Of a stretch of DNA of 64,000 nucleotides, positions 24,357 to 33,261 are shown in pieces. The DNA is taken from assembly GCA_016720935.1 (NCBI GenBank), contig JADKJP010000007.1:930001-994000 (forward strand). The letters are read 5' to 3'. The position numbers were made by a program, and so were the translations under genes. The notes under the pieces were generated by a model. The model was given only the letters and a program-made list of their open reading frames with translations. It was not told the origin of the DNA and did not search any database. The stretch is from Bacteroidota bacterium. GTDB lineage: Bacteria > Bacteroidota > Bacteroidia > AKYH767-A > 2013-40CM-41-45. The first letter of the stretch is position 1. Each line of letters opens with the position of its first letter.

Positions 24357-25052
24357 TCAGGGCATCCCGAGGGGATTCGCATCTGACTGAAAACGAAAGC
24401 CTAAGCGTTTGCCGGTGGCGATTTTGGACTGAATTGAGCTTTCCATCACTTCCTGGACGGAAATCTGCGTCATTTGCTCATAAGGTGGAATGTAGGGATC
24501 AAAATCCAGACTGTACAGAATCGCCGATTCTACCACCTTTCGGAGGTTTTCATTGTCTAAAACAGCGGAACTGAAGTCGTTGTAAAGGAAACCCAACTGC
24601 CTTTTTCCCTCTACAAAAAAATGACCGTCCTTATTCACGAAGATTCTTCCTATCAATAATCCAATATCATTGGTCCGGTTGTACTTGAAACTGTCGGAAA
24701 GGAAATTGTAGATATAGATCTTTCCGCAATACGAACGGTTCGGGTCTTCCTGCACATAAGAGGTCTTCCAGACTTCATGATCCCTGTCGAAGGTAAACAC
24801 ATTGGTATGCATCAGAAAGATCAGGGTATCATCCGCCAGGGTAAACTCCATCTCGTAGTCTCCCCTATCCTTGAACTCGAGCGCAATGTCCTTATCGATC
24901 TTTTTGATCTCCTTCTGCATCTCTGTATACAGCTTCTGCAGAATCTCTTTGAGCTGAAAAAAAATTGCCTGCGTACGCTCAAACACCTCCTGCTTGAGGA
25001 CGACTTTCTCGCGAAGCAATTTGTAAATCAGTTCCTGTGAGTTGCCCGACAT
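24357..25052 (-). CDS. Conserved-type hypothetical protein
   Basis: This 231-residue protein without signal peptide or membrane segment starts MSGNSQELIYKLLREKVVLK. It has an N-terminal helical, coiled-coil-like half (to about residue 60), then beta-rich sequence with FLMHTNVFTFDRDHEVWKTS, SYCGKIYIYNFLSDSFKYNR and DIGLLIGRIFVNKDGHFFVE. I do not recognise a family. It lies 17 bp downstream of the prolyl-tRNA synthetase gene on the same strand and is probably co-transcribed with it. Confidence 0.65.
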   Translation of the reverse strand: MSGNSQELIYKLLREKVVLKQEVFERTQAIFFQLKEILQKLYTEMQKEIKKIDKDIALEFKDRGDYEMEFTLADDTLIFLMHTNVFTFDRDHEVWKTSYVQEDPNRSYCGKIYIYNFLSDSFKYNRTNDIGLLIGRIFVNKDGHFFVEGKRQLGFLYNDFSSAVLDNENLRKVVESAILYSLDFDPYIPPYEQMTQISVQEVMESSIQSKIATGKRLGFRFQSDANPLGMP

Positions 25053-25069
25053 CCTTCAAAGATAGAAAA

Positions 25070-26542
25070 TCAGTAAGCCCTTGCAAATATCACCCTGCGC
25101 GAAGAAGGTTTGCCGGTATAAATGCATTTGCCTTCCTCCGCTTTGGAATCCATCGGAATGCAACGGATTGTGGCTTTTGTCTCTTCTTTGATCTTCAATT
25201 CAGTCTCCGTAGTACCATCCCAATGCGCCATCACAAAACCACCTTCATCGAGCTGCTTTTTGAATTCATCGTATGTATCGGCTTTGTATGTATGCGTTTC
25301 GCGGAATGTCAGCGCTTTGTTGTACAGATTACTCTGGATTTGCTCGAGCAAATGTTCCACTTTCAAAGCGAGATCCGTGATCTGCATCACCGACTTTTCC
25401 TTGGTATCCCTTCTCGCCACTTCCACAGTACCATTCTCGAGATCGCGCGGACCGATAGCGATGCGCACAGGAACTCCCTTGAATTCATACTCTGAAAATT
25501 TCCATCCCGGTTTTTGTGTGTCACGATCATCGTATTTCACACTTACTCCTTTTGCGCGCAGATCCGATGAGATTTTATTCGCCACCGCACTGATCGCGGC
25601 GAGCTGTTCATCCGTCTTGTAAATCGGTACAATCACCACCTGAATCGGAGCCAGTTTTGGAGGAAGAACCAGTCCGTCGTCGTCACTGTGTGCCATCACC
25701 AATGCACCCATCAATCGCGTGGAGACGCCCCAGGAAGTTGCCCATACAAAATCCTGTTTGCCTTCACGGTTGGTGAATTTTACATCAAATGCTTTCGCGA
25801 AATTTTGTCCAAGGAAATGAGAGGTTCCTGCCTGCAGCGCTTTACCATCCTGCATCATCGCTTCGATGCAATAAGTATCCAATGCGCCGGCGAAACGTTC
25901 GTTAGCTGTCTTTACTCCTTTCACCACCGGAATCGCGAGTGTGTTTTCCGCGAATTCGGCATATACATCCAGCATCCGCAAAGTCTCTTCAACGGCTTCC
26001 TTGTCGGTAGCATGCGCCGTATGTCCTTCCTGCCAGAGAAATTCCGCGGTACGCAAAAACAAACGCGTCCGCATCTCCCAACGGACCACATTCGCCCACT
26101 GGTTCACCAGGATCGGAAGATCGCGGTAGGACTGGATCCAGCCACGGTAGGTATTCCAGATGATGGTCTCGGAGGTCGGACGGATGATCAGCTCTTCTTC
26201 GAGTTTCGCTTCCGGATCCACGATAATACCACTGCCATCCTCCGCGTTTTTCAGACGGTAATGGGTCACAACGGCACACTCTTTGGCAAAGCCTTCAACG
26301 TGAGAGGCTTCCTTGGTAAAGAATGACTTCGGTATAAATAGCGGGAAATAGGCGTTCTGATGCCCGGTGTCCTTGAACATTTTGTCCAGGGTCGCCTGCA
26401 TCTTCTCCCAGATGGCATAGCCATAGGGTTTGATCACCATACATCCTCTAACTGCTGAATTCTCAGCAAGATCGGCCTTAACGACCAGGTCGTTATACCA
26501 TTGTGAATAATTTTCCGCGCGGGTTGGAAAGTCTTTTCCCAT
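25070..26542 (-). CDS. proS: Prolyl-tRNA synthetase
   Basis: This 490-residue class II synthetase of the archaeal/eukaryotic type (no editing insertion) attaches proline to tRNA-Pro. Motifs visible are PYGYAIWEKMQ (motif 1 area), IIRPTSETIIWNTY and RWEMRTRLFLRTAEFLWQEG (motif 2). The motif 3 area is GTSHFLGQNFAKAFDVKF to GVSTRLMGALVMAHSD. The anticodon-binding domain follows (PIQVVIVPIYK), and the short C-terminal zinc-type extension ends in Tyr, as in this subclass. Length is normal for the type. A candidate -7 box lies about 55 bases upstream. Confidence 0.95.
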   Translation of the reverse strand: MGKDFPTRAENYSQWYNDLVVKADLAENSAVRGCMVIKPYGYAIWEKMQATLDKMFKDTGHQNAYFPLFIPKSFFTKEASHVEGFAKECAVVTHYRLKNAEDGSGIIVDPEAKLEEELIIRPTSETIIWNTYRGWIQSYRDLPILVNQWANVVRWEMRTRLFLRTAEFLWQEGHTAHATDKEAVEETLRMLDVYAEFAENTLAIPVVKGVKTANERFAGALDTYCIEAMMQDGKALQAGTSHFLGQNFAKAFDVKFTNREGKQDFVWATSWGVSTRLMGALVMAHSDDDGLVLPPKLAPIQVVIVPIYKTDEQLAAISAVANKISSDLRAKGVSVKYDDRDTQKPGWKFSEYEFKGVPVRIAIGPRDLENGTVEVARRDTKEKSVMQITDLALKVEHLLEQIQSNLYNKALTFRETHTYKADTYDEFKKQLDEGGFVMAHWDGTTETELKIKEETKATIRCIPMDSKAEEGKCIYTGKPSSRRVIFARAY

Positions 26543-26595
26543 ATGAATTAATTTTCCGAAAATGAATTTTGGTACAGTGTTTGTAAATAAGGAAA

Positions 26596-26603
26596 CAAAA
26601 GTA
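26596..26603 (-). promoter_or_regulatory. Candidate -7 box of proS
   Basis: Minus-strand TACTTTTG fits TAnnTTTG and lies about 54 bases before the proS ATG. A good TTG at -33 is not visible. Confidence 0.4.
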
Positions 26604-26665
26604 AGAATTTATCCCCCTGTTAATATTTCCGCCTCAATTATCATCTAAACGGAAAGGAACCAACA

Positions 26666-28438
26666 ATGAAAAAGCTTCAACTCCTCCTCAGCTCCGCGAC
26701 CCTGCTTTTTTTGGGTGCATGTTCATCCACCTATCATGCAGGCAACGATTCAGCGGATGATGTCTACTACTCCTCCAAAGACTATTCAAAACCGAAAGCA
26801 ACGACCTATCCTGCGACGGCTCCCGCTTCGGAATATTCCCAGAACAATAACAACACTTCTACCGAACCTTCCAACGATCAGAGCAATTATTCCAATTCCA
26901 ATGATCAGAACGGAACCTATCCTGCTGATGAACGCAGTCAGGATTATTCCAATTCCACTCAGACGCAGGACGGACAGGGAAATACCTATGTCACCAACAA
27001 CTATTACAACGACGACGATTATTATGATTACGCCTACTCTGCCCGACTCCGCAGATTTTACAGTCCGGTTGTAGGCTATAGTTATTATGATCCTTATTAC
27101 ACCAATTCTTACTGGTACGATTACAACCCAAGTTCATGGGGCGTGAGTATTTACCTGGGTTACCACTGGTGGGCTCCTTCTTATTATTATACATCACCTT
27201 TCTGTTATGGCGGCGTGAGCATCGGTTGGGGTTACAGTCCGTGGTATTATGATCCATGGTACAGCAGTTATTATTCTCCTTACTCTTATGGTTATGGATA
27301 CAATCACGGTTATAGTGATGGTTATTGGGCCGGTTATAATCACGGATATTATGATGGTTATTATGGCAATGGTAATCCATACTATTATAACAGTTACGAC
27401 AACAACAGTTATTACGGTCCTCGCGGAACAGCCAGCGGAAATAGTCCGCGTCCTTCCGGTCGTCAGAACAGTGAATCACCAAGAACACTGGGAGAAAAAT
27501 ACCAGATGGCTCAACAGGAAGGCAGAATTCCTTCCATGCCTTCAAAAGGTTTGAACAATGGCGACTCTAAGGAAATGGTGAGACCTTCAGGTAAACCAAA
27601 CGCCACACAACAGGAGAAAAATCCTGCGGTTGTAGGACGTCCGCAAATCGGAGACAGTCAAAATCAGAATGGAGACACTCGTCCGACTTCACCGGTGAAA
27701 GGCAACAACCAGAATCAGAATGGCGATACACGTCCTTCCAATAACAATGGTGATGTTCGTCCGGTTCAACCTTCCAAAGGTGGTGATATGAATGACAACG
27801 CGACTTCTCCCCGTCCTTCTAAAGGGGTGATCAGCGATAAAAACCAGAATGGAAATCCATCAGGTGGCGATGTGAGACCTAACCAGGGAACTGTACCAAC
27901 AACGAAACCAAATCCTGCTGTTGTTACTCCTTCCAATCCTCAGGATGTAAAATCTCCTTCACAGCCTTCAAAAAGAAATGATCAGGCGCCAACTGTGCGT
28001 CCGAATTACACCAATCCTGCTCAGCAGAACAATCAACAGCCACGCAAAAATGATCAGCAACCGCGTCCAAAGAACAATTCATCCAATGCTGATTTCCAGA
28101 ACCGTGGTGATGTAATGAATCAATCAGGCAATGGCGAACAGCAAAATAGCAATAACAATGGCTGGACCCCACGCAACGAGCAACAGCGCAATGGCGATGT
28201 ACAAAGACCTGTGCAACAAAACAGACAGGAAGTAACACCGCCAAGACAGGAAAGAAGCAATATCGTTGTTCCAAGTCCGCGTCAGGAAACCCGTCCGTCA
28301 ATGGTTCAGCCAAGAAATGAACCCAAACAATTCCGCCAGGAAAGTCCTGCTCCACAACGCAGCAATACTCAGCCTGCTCCTGCTCCACGTCAGAACAATT
28401 CCGGTGAGCAACGCAGCAATGGCGGAAGAAGAAAATAA
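26666..28438 (+). CDS. Tyr/Asn/Gln/Pro-rich lipoprotein
   Basis: This 590-residue protein starts with a lipoprotein signal (KLQLLLSSATLLFLGACSS, lipobox Cys about 19). Residues 40-100 are Asn/Ser/Tyr-rich. Residues 105-260 are exceptionally Tyr/Gly-rich (GYNHGYSDGYWAGYNHGYYD), and the rest is a disordered Asn/Gln/Pro/Arg-rich tail with repeated NQNGDTRP- and GDVRP-like units. Similar Tyr-rich prolipoproteins are common in Bacteroidota, and their role is unknown. The ATG is preceded by AAAGGAA. The cysteine/histidine-rich frames on the opposite strand are artefacts of this composition. Confidence 0.8.
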   Translation: MKKLQLLLSSATLLFLGACSSTYHAGNDSADDVYYSSKDYSKPKATTYPATAPASEYSQNNNNTSTEPSNDQSNYSNSNDQNGTYPADERSQDYSNSTQTQDGQGNTYVTNNYYNDDDYYDYAYSARLRRFYSPVVGYSYYDPYYTNSYWYDYNPSSWGVSIYLGYHWWAPSYYYTSPFCYGGVSIGWGYSPWYYDPWYSSYYSPYSYGYGYNHGYSDGYWAGYNHGYYDGYYGNGNPYYYNSYDNNSYYGPRGTASGNSPRPSGRQNSESPRTLGEKYQMAQQEGRIPSMPSKGLNNGDSKEMVRPSGKPNATQQEKNPAVVGRPQIGDSQNQNGDTRPTSPVKGNNQNQNGDTRPSNNNGDVRPVQPSKGGDMNDNATSPRPSKGVISDKNQNGNPSGGDVRPNQGTVPTTKPNPAVVTPSNPQDVKSPSQPSKRNDQAPTVRPNYTNPAQQNNQQPRKNDQQPRPKNNSSNADFQNRGDVMNQSGNGEQQNSNNNGWTPRNEQQRNGDVQRPVQQNRQEVTPPRQERSNIVVPSPRQETRPSMVQPRNEPKQFRQESPAPQRSNTQPAPAPRQNNSGEQRSNGGRRK

Positions 28439-28483
28439 GTTTAAAAATTTAATCAGTACAATTTACAATTCCATGTTTCCTGC

Positions 28484-28530
28484 CCGCATGCCTGACCTAG
28501 AGAGAACTAAAAGGTATGCGGGCTTTTTTA
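28484..28530 (+). terminator. Rho-independent terminator after the lipoprotein gene
   Basis: Arms CCCGCATGCC (28484-28493) and GGTATGCGGG (28514-28523) pair with one G-U mismatch and are followed by CTTTTTT. It separates the lipoprotein gene from the porin-like gene. Confidence 0.75.
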
Positions 28531-28547
28531 TTCAATACTCCCGTATT

Positions 28548-30002
28548 ATGAAAAAGATACTCCCATCATTCCTACTTCTGTTCATCAGCATCTCCTCATT
28601 TGCACAAACTGATCTGGATGCATTTCGTTATTCACAAAGCAACCTGAGCGGCACTTCCCGGTTCACAAGTATGGGCGGCGCATTCGGCGCGTTGGGCGGA
28701 GATTTCTCCTGTCTGGCCGCGAACCCTGCAGGTATTGCCATTTACCGTAAATCAGAAATTTCATTTACTCCTTCCGTTTTCATCGGATCAACGGAATCGA
28801 ATTTTCTTGGAAAGACGAATACGGAGCGACGTTTCAATTTTAATTTTGGTAACGCGGGAGCGGTGTTCACACATAAGCTCACAGAAAACGATGAAGGTTC
28901 AGGATGGAAAAGCTGGAACTTTGGTTTTGGATACAACCGTATCAACAATTTTCACAACAGAAGCTTTTACGAGAATACCAACCCTAAGAATTCCCTCACA
29001 AATTATTTCGCTGAAAACGCGCAGGGTACCGGTTATGAAAACCTGGATCCATTTTACGAATACCTCGCCTATTACACTTACCTGATCAATCCTGATTCAG
29101 TAAACAATTACTCCTCCGCTGTGCCGAACGGAAATATTGTACAAAGAAGAAGTTCGGAAACAAGAGGATCAATGGGAGAAACAAATATCTCTTTCGGCGG
29201 GAATTACAGCAATCGTTTGTTTCTCGGAGGAAGTATCGGCTTCGCGAACATTCGTTATCTGGAAGAAACAACTTTTGAAGAGATCGATAAAGAGAATGTG
29301 ATCGACACACTCAATCAGTTTCAGTTCGATCAGAATCTGACAACACGTGGTTTTGGTTTTAATTTCAAATTCGGGATGATTTACCGTGCTGCCGACTGGG
29401 TCAGACTGGGCGCGACTATTCACACTCCAACCTGGTACAGTATGCATGATGACTATAACAGCACGATGAAAGCGAAATTTGACGGTGGTTATTCCGATAC
29501 TAAAGATTCTCCTGACGGTTCTTACGATTACACGCTCACGACTCCTTTCAAAGCGATTGGAAGTCTGGCTTTCATCATCGGCAAATACGGACTCATCAGC
29601 GGCGACTATGAATTCAGTGATTACAGTGAAGCCCGCCTGGATGCTGTTGACGCGACATTCGCTGACGCGAACGATGTGATCCGGAACAAATACACTTCCA
29701 CCAGCACGCTTCGTGTCGGTGCCGAGTACAGAATCGGCAATTACAGTTTGCGTGGAGGAACAGCATTCACTTCATCACCACTCAACACGCAATACATTGC
29801 CGGCGGCGCTGACTTCAAGAAAACCAGCTATGGCGGCGGAATCGGAATCCGTGATAAAGATTTGTTTGTGGATATCGGCTACATGTACACCGAAAGCAAC
29901 GAGTACTTCCAACCCTACACCCTCCGCAACCAGGACGTCCCCGGCGTTAAGAACAAAGTGAGGACGAATAATGTGACGATTACCTTCGGCGTCCGTTTTT
30001 AG
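28548..30002 (+). CDS. OmpP1/FadL-family outer membrane protein
   Basis: The start is ATG 28548, which gives the signal peptide KKILPSFLLLFISISSFAQ; the frame is open further upstream but lacks sense there. The mature 465-residue barrel begins with the OmpP1/FadL hallmark TSMGGAFGALGGDFSCLAAN and PAGIAIYRKSEISFTPSV. It contains repeated amphipathic strands and ends with VTITFGVRF, with a terminal Phe typical of outer-membrane beta-barrels. The family transports hydrophobic compounds (long-chain fatty acids, aromatic hydrocarbons) across the outer membrane. The relation to the aromatic pathway 19 kb away is only suggestive. Confidence 0.85.
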   Translation: MKKILPSFLLLFISISSFAQTDLDAFRYSQSNLSGTSRFTSMGGAFGALGGDFSCLAANPAGIAIYRKSEISFTPSVFIGSTESNFLGKTNTERRFNFNFGNAGAVFTHKLTENDEGSGWKSWNFGFGYNRINNFHNRSFYENTNPKNSLTNYFAENAQGTGYENLDPFYEYLAYYTYLINPDSVNNYSSAVPNGNIVQRRSSETRGSMGETNISFGGNYSNRLFLGGSIGFANIRYLEETTFEEIDKENVIDTLNQFQFDQNLTTRGFGFNFKFGMIYRAADWVRLGATIHTPTWYSMHDDYNSTMKAKFDGGYSDTKDSPDGSYDYTLTTPFKAIGSLAFIIGKYGLISGDYEFSDYSEARLDAVDATFADANDVIRNKYTSTSTLRVGAEYRIGNYSLRGGTAFTSSPLNTQYIAGGADFKKTSYGGGIGIRDKDLFVDIGYMYTESNEYFQPYTLRNQDVPGVKNKVRTNNVTITFGVRF

Positions 30003-30066
30003 TGCTTAGTGGTTAGTGCTTAGTGCTTGGTGGTTAGTGCTTAGAGGTTAGAGGTTAGAGGTTAGT
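30001..30066. repeat. Heptamer array, left side of four-helix-bundle gene
   Basis: Seven-base units of the form TTAGTGC / TTAGTGG / TTAGAGG / TTGGTGG run head to tail, about nine copies. The same units occur in inverted orientation at 30540-30628, so the two arrays form a long imperfect inverted repeat around the gene between them. Confidence 0.85.
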
Positions 30067-30074
30067 TGTGGTAG

Positions 30075-30461
30075 CTAAGACTTGCTATTTCTCGTTGCCT
30101 GTTTAATTGCACGCTCCTGATAATTTATAAATCCATTTAAAAGTCTTTTACATTCTTCGCATTTTTCTGTCAAATTCGATAAATCATTTTCTGATAGATA
30201 TCCCAAATCAAGAGACAAGATTAATGCAGTTTCTAATTCATTCAAGGAACCTCTCGAGATATACATAAAGTGAATAGTTTCCTTACGATGAAATCTTCCA
30301 CATCCTTCGGCAAAATTGAGTGGTATTGAAATTGCCGCCCTTCTGATCTGAGAAGTCAAACCAAAAATTTCTTCTTTTGGAAAAGCTCTTGTTGCTTCAT
30401 AAATCATTTTGACTAATGCACGTGCTTGAACCCAAACATCCAGGTTTTTATAGGACTTCAT
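30075..30461 (-). CDS. Four-helix-bundle protein (23S rRNA intervening-sequence protein family)
   Basis: The start is chosen at MKSYKNLDVWVQARALVKMI (30461), the standard family beginning; the frame is open for 16 more codons upstream. The 128-residue product has the family motifs YEATRAFPKEEIFGLTSQIR, RAAISIPLNFAEGCGR and GSLNELETALILSLDLGYL. The family forms small helical bundles (related to S23/IVS proteins and to the bAvd accessory protein of diversity-generating retroelements) and usually occurs in many scattered copies. Here it is bracketed by inverted heptamer arrays, which suggests a mobile cassette. Confidence 0.9.
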   Translation of the reverse strand: MKSYKNLDVWVQARALVKMIYEATRAFPKEEIFGLTSQIRRAAISIPLNFAEGCGRFHRKETIHFMYISRGSLNELETALILSLDLGYLSENDLSNLTEKCEECKRLLNGFINYQERAIKQATRNSKS

Positions 30462-30539
30462 CTGATTGAATTTAAAACCAAAGAAAGAATGAAGTTCCCT
30501 CAACCACAACTCAGTAAAAGGAGGATATTATATTGGCAA

Positions 30540-30628
30540 AAAACACTATGCACTAACCACCAAGCACTACCCTCCAAGCACTAACCACCAACCACTAAGC
30601 ACTAACCTCTAAGCACTAACCACCAAAA
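30540..30628. repeat. Heptamer array, right side of four-helix-bundle gene
   Basis: Units GCACTAA / CCACTAA / CCACCAA / GCACTAC, about twelve copies, are the reverse complement of the array at 30001. The array runs up to the stop codon of the TPR gene at 30630. Confidence 0.85.
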
Positions 30629-30629
30629 T

Positions 30630-32123
30630 CTACTCCCCTGCACTAATCCTATCCAGCCCCGCCTGCGCTTTCTGGTCGATGCTGTTTTGGTATTCGTGGT
30701 GATCGAGGGCGAGGCATTGGTTGTAGTAGGAGATGGCTTTTTCGGGTTCGTTACGTTCTTCGTAGATCATGCCGAGGAGCAGAGCACTGTTCGCGGCGAA
30801 ATAATAGCGTGAGCTGGCGCCATTTTTTAATGTCTGCTGATAATACTCGATGGCTTTGTCGATTTGTTTCATGCGATGCAGAATTCTTCCGAAGCGATAG
30901 GTGACTTCCAACTGATCACGGTAGCGGGGAAAACTGTCGAGCGGCTGTCCGGCGATTTCAGAAAGAGATTCTTTGTAATAACCTCCGTCAAAAAGCAAAC
31001 GCGAACGCAGCAACAATGCGTTTGGCGTTTCGGTACTGCTTGCTTCATTCATGGCTTCTTTATCTTCATCGACAAACTGTCCACCCGATTCCCTGCAATG
31101 CATCATGCATTCGTGATAATTTTTCTGATCGCCTTTTAGAAAAGAGATCCAGGCCAGTTTCTGCCAGGCCGCTTTAATATAATTCGTGCCTTTGAAATTC
31201 GTGATGAATTTCCGGATGTCGGCATCGCCAGTGTAATCAAGCTTGCGCAATTTCGCGAGTCCGGTTTTGTAGGAGAGAAAATGAAACTGAAAGACACCTT
31301 CCTGATTCATGGGAAGTGTGAGCACTTTCAAAGCATCTTCGTTTCTTCCCATTTTCATGGCCACATTCGCGTAGCAATAACGAATCAGGGGACTCTCCGC
31401 TGTCGACGGAAGCATCCATTCTAGCAATTGTTGTCCGTGTGTTTCATTTTTCGCGAATGAATTGTGAATGTTGCCGAGGTAAAAAAGCAATTCATCACGA
31501 TAACAGGCATAGGGCGAACCTTCGAGGTGATCGTAAAGACTAACGAGTTCAGCCGTGCCTTCAGGGACCGTTCCTTCAAGTCCGGCCATCTCTACCAGCC
31601 AGTGGTATTCACGGGGAATAGCGCCGACCAGCACGTGCAGGAAGCCCATCAGTTTCCGGTTGAGGATAAATGTCGGGAAGATGGCTTCGTTTCTCTCGAC
31701 CATTCGATAGGCTTTACGGATATCGGTCGCGGCGGAAACATGCTCTTTGAATTTCACTTTCAGCATAGCTTCCTGCATAATCATTTCCGCGTTCACATAG
31801 AGGTGAAAAGGCGAAGAAGAATCATTTTTATCCTTTGAAATAATTTTCAATCGTTGCGCTACATTCTTTTTCAATAAAATGAAATCACTTTCTTCTTCCG
31901 TGATAAATCCGGTTAGAAAATCAATGTAATTTTCATACAACAAAGTGAGATGATTGCCGGGTTTTTCGAGATGCTCTTTTGCGAGAAGTTTTTTTCCTTC
32001 TTCCAGATGCAAATTCAGAATGCGGGAATAAGCCAGCCGGAGATTGTCATCAAATTCATAGTACGCGAAGGCCGGCATCACCGGCAGAAAAAGCAGTAAA
32101 AAACAAAAGAGCCTTTGTTTCAC
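30630..32123 (-). CDS. Secreted TPR-repeat protein
   Basis: This 497-residue protein has a cleavable signal peptide (KQRLFCFLLLFLPVMPAFAY). It consists of helical repeats. The C-terminal part shows clear tetratricopeptides: DKAIEYYQQTLKNG, FAANSALLLGMIYEERNEPE and KAISYYNQCLALD (about 420-480). It probably acts as a periplasmic or outer-membrane-associated scaffold. It is a single gene separated from the upstream zinc-ribbon gene by a terminator. Confidence 0.8.
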   Translation of the reverse strand: MKQRLFCFLLLFLPVMPAFAYYEFDDNLRLAYSRILNLHLEEGKKLLAKEHLEKPGNHLTLLYENYIDFLTGFITEEESDFILLKKNVAQRLKIISKDKNDSSSPFHLYVNAEMIMQEAMLKVKFKEHVSAATDIRKAYRMVERNEAIFPTFILNRKLMGFLHVLVGAIPREYHWLVEMAGLEGTVPEGTAELVSLYDHLEGSPYACYRDELLFYLGNIHNSFAKNETHGQQLLEWMLPSTAESPLIRYCYANVAMKMGRNEDALKVLTLPMNQEGVFQFHFLSYKTGLAKLRKLDYTGDADIRKFITNFKGTNYIKAAWQKLAWISFLKGDQKNYHECMMHCRESGGQFVDEDKEAMNEASSTETPNALLLRSRLLFDGGYYKESLSEIAGQPLDSFPRYRDQLEVTYRFGRILHRMKQIDKAIEYYQQTLKNGASSRYYFAANSALLLGMIYEERNEPEKAISYYNQCLALDHHEYQNSIDQKAQAGLDRISAGE

Positions 32124-32131
32124 TTTACGAA

Positions 32132-32166
32132 AATAAAAAAAGGGATTCCGGTAAAGAAATCCCTTT
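32132..32166 (-). terminator. Terminator of the zinc-ribbon coiled-coil gene
   Basis: Minus-strand arms AAAGGGATT and AATCCCTTT form a stem followed by a run of seven T. It lies between the stop of the zinc-ribbon gene (32187) and the start of the TPR gene (32123). Confidence 0.75.
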
Positions 32167-32186
32167 AATATAATTTTAGAGAATGA

Positions 32187-33207
32187 TTAATCCACTGTTT
32201 CTTCATCCGCGATTTTCGGATCCACGAGGATACGACCGCAATGTTCGCACACGATTACTTTTTTGTGCTGACGGATATCCAGTTGGCGCTGAGGCGGGAT
32301 TTTGTTGAAGCAACCTCCGCAAGCATCACGCTGAATGGCGACAACACCAAGACCGTTACGGGCATTGGTACGTACACGTGAATATGCGGCGAACAAACGC
32401 TCGTCAACGATGGTCTGAGCTTTTGTAGAAATTTTACGCAGGTGATCCTCTTCTTTCTGAGTCTCTTCAACGATGCTTTCCAGTTCCGCTTTTTTCATTT
32501 TCAGAACGGTGTTCTTTTCATCGAGAACGGCTTGTGTTTCTTCGAGGATAGCATTTTTCGTTACCACTTCGATAGAAAATTCCTTCGCGCGTTTTTCTGC
32601 CAGTTGAATTTCCAGGTTCTGGAATTCGATTTCTTTGTTCAGAGAATCAAACTCACGATTGTTCTTCACTTTCGATTGTTGTGATTCGTATTTCTTGATG
32701 GCTTCTTTTGCATCTTTCACCGCTTGTTTCTTTTTTAGAAACCTGGTCGTTGAGATGAGCCATTTCTTCATTGATATTTGAAATCCTGGTGTTGAGACCA
32801 ACGATTTCATCTTCGAGATCGCTCACTTCCATTGGAAGTTCACCACGAATCGTTCTGATCTTATCGATGTTTGAATCAATTTCCTGCAGAACGTAAAGTG
32901 CTTTCAGTTTTTCTTCCACGGTAAACTCGGAATGATCGAGCTCCATGATTTCGTTCAGCTTTTTCTCGAGCCGGTTTACGTCGATGATCTTTTCGATCTT
33001 ACGTGGTTTGAACGTAACCTGTTCTTTCGTCTTGATCTTTGCTTTGGCTAATTTGGATAAGCTCACGTCTGATTTATTTTGGTTGATAGATGTTCGTTCT
33101 TCTTCTTTGCCTGAAGCACGCGAAGTCGCGGCTTTTGTTTTCGATGCTTTCTTCACAGAAGCATCTTCCTTTTTCGCCGTTTTAGCCAGGGACTTTTTCG
33201 TGGCCAT
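32187..33207 (-). CDS. CT398-like coiled-coil zinc-ribbon protein, one frameshift
   Basis: The first frame (33207 to about 32740) has a Lys/Ala-rich N-terminal tail and coiled coil (KLKALYVLQEIDSNIDKIR). It reaches NDQVSKK and then loses sense. One extra A in the A-run near 32738 separates it from the second frame, KKQAVKDAKEAIKKYES. That frame continues the coiled coil and ends with a C4 zinc ribbon (RDACGGCFNKIPPQ ... VCEHCGRILVDP). Joined, the product of about 340 residues matches the conserved C4-type zinc-ribbon family that in Bacteroidota lies beside the Nif3-like gene, as it does here (54 bp apart). Family members bind nucleic acid or flagellar/secretion proteins. A sequencing error is the simplest explanation of the shift. 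Confidence 0.8.
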
Positions 33208-33261
33208 ACATTGAATGATTCAAGTATTTTATAAGTAATTCAATCAAATAAAGCGATTGAA

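Noticed and set aside
26991..27545. Cys/His/Asn-rich frame opposite the Tyr-rich lipoprotein
   Set aside because: The antisense of TAT/TAC-rich codons gives such composition; there is no start context or family motif.
32720..32760. Programmed frameshift in the zinc-ribbon gene at an A-run
   Set aside because: The zero-frame codons do not match a classic slippery heptamer in phase, and no stem-loop or internal Shine-Dalgarno is evident; a single-base error explains it more simply.
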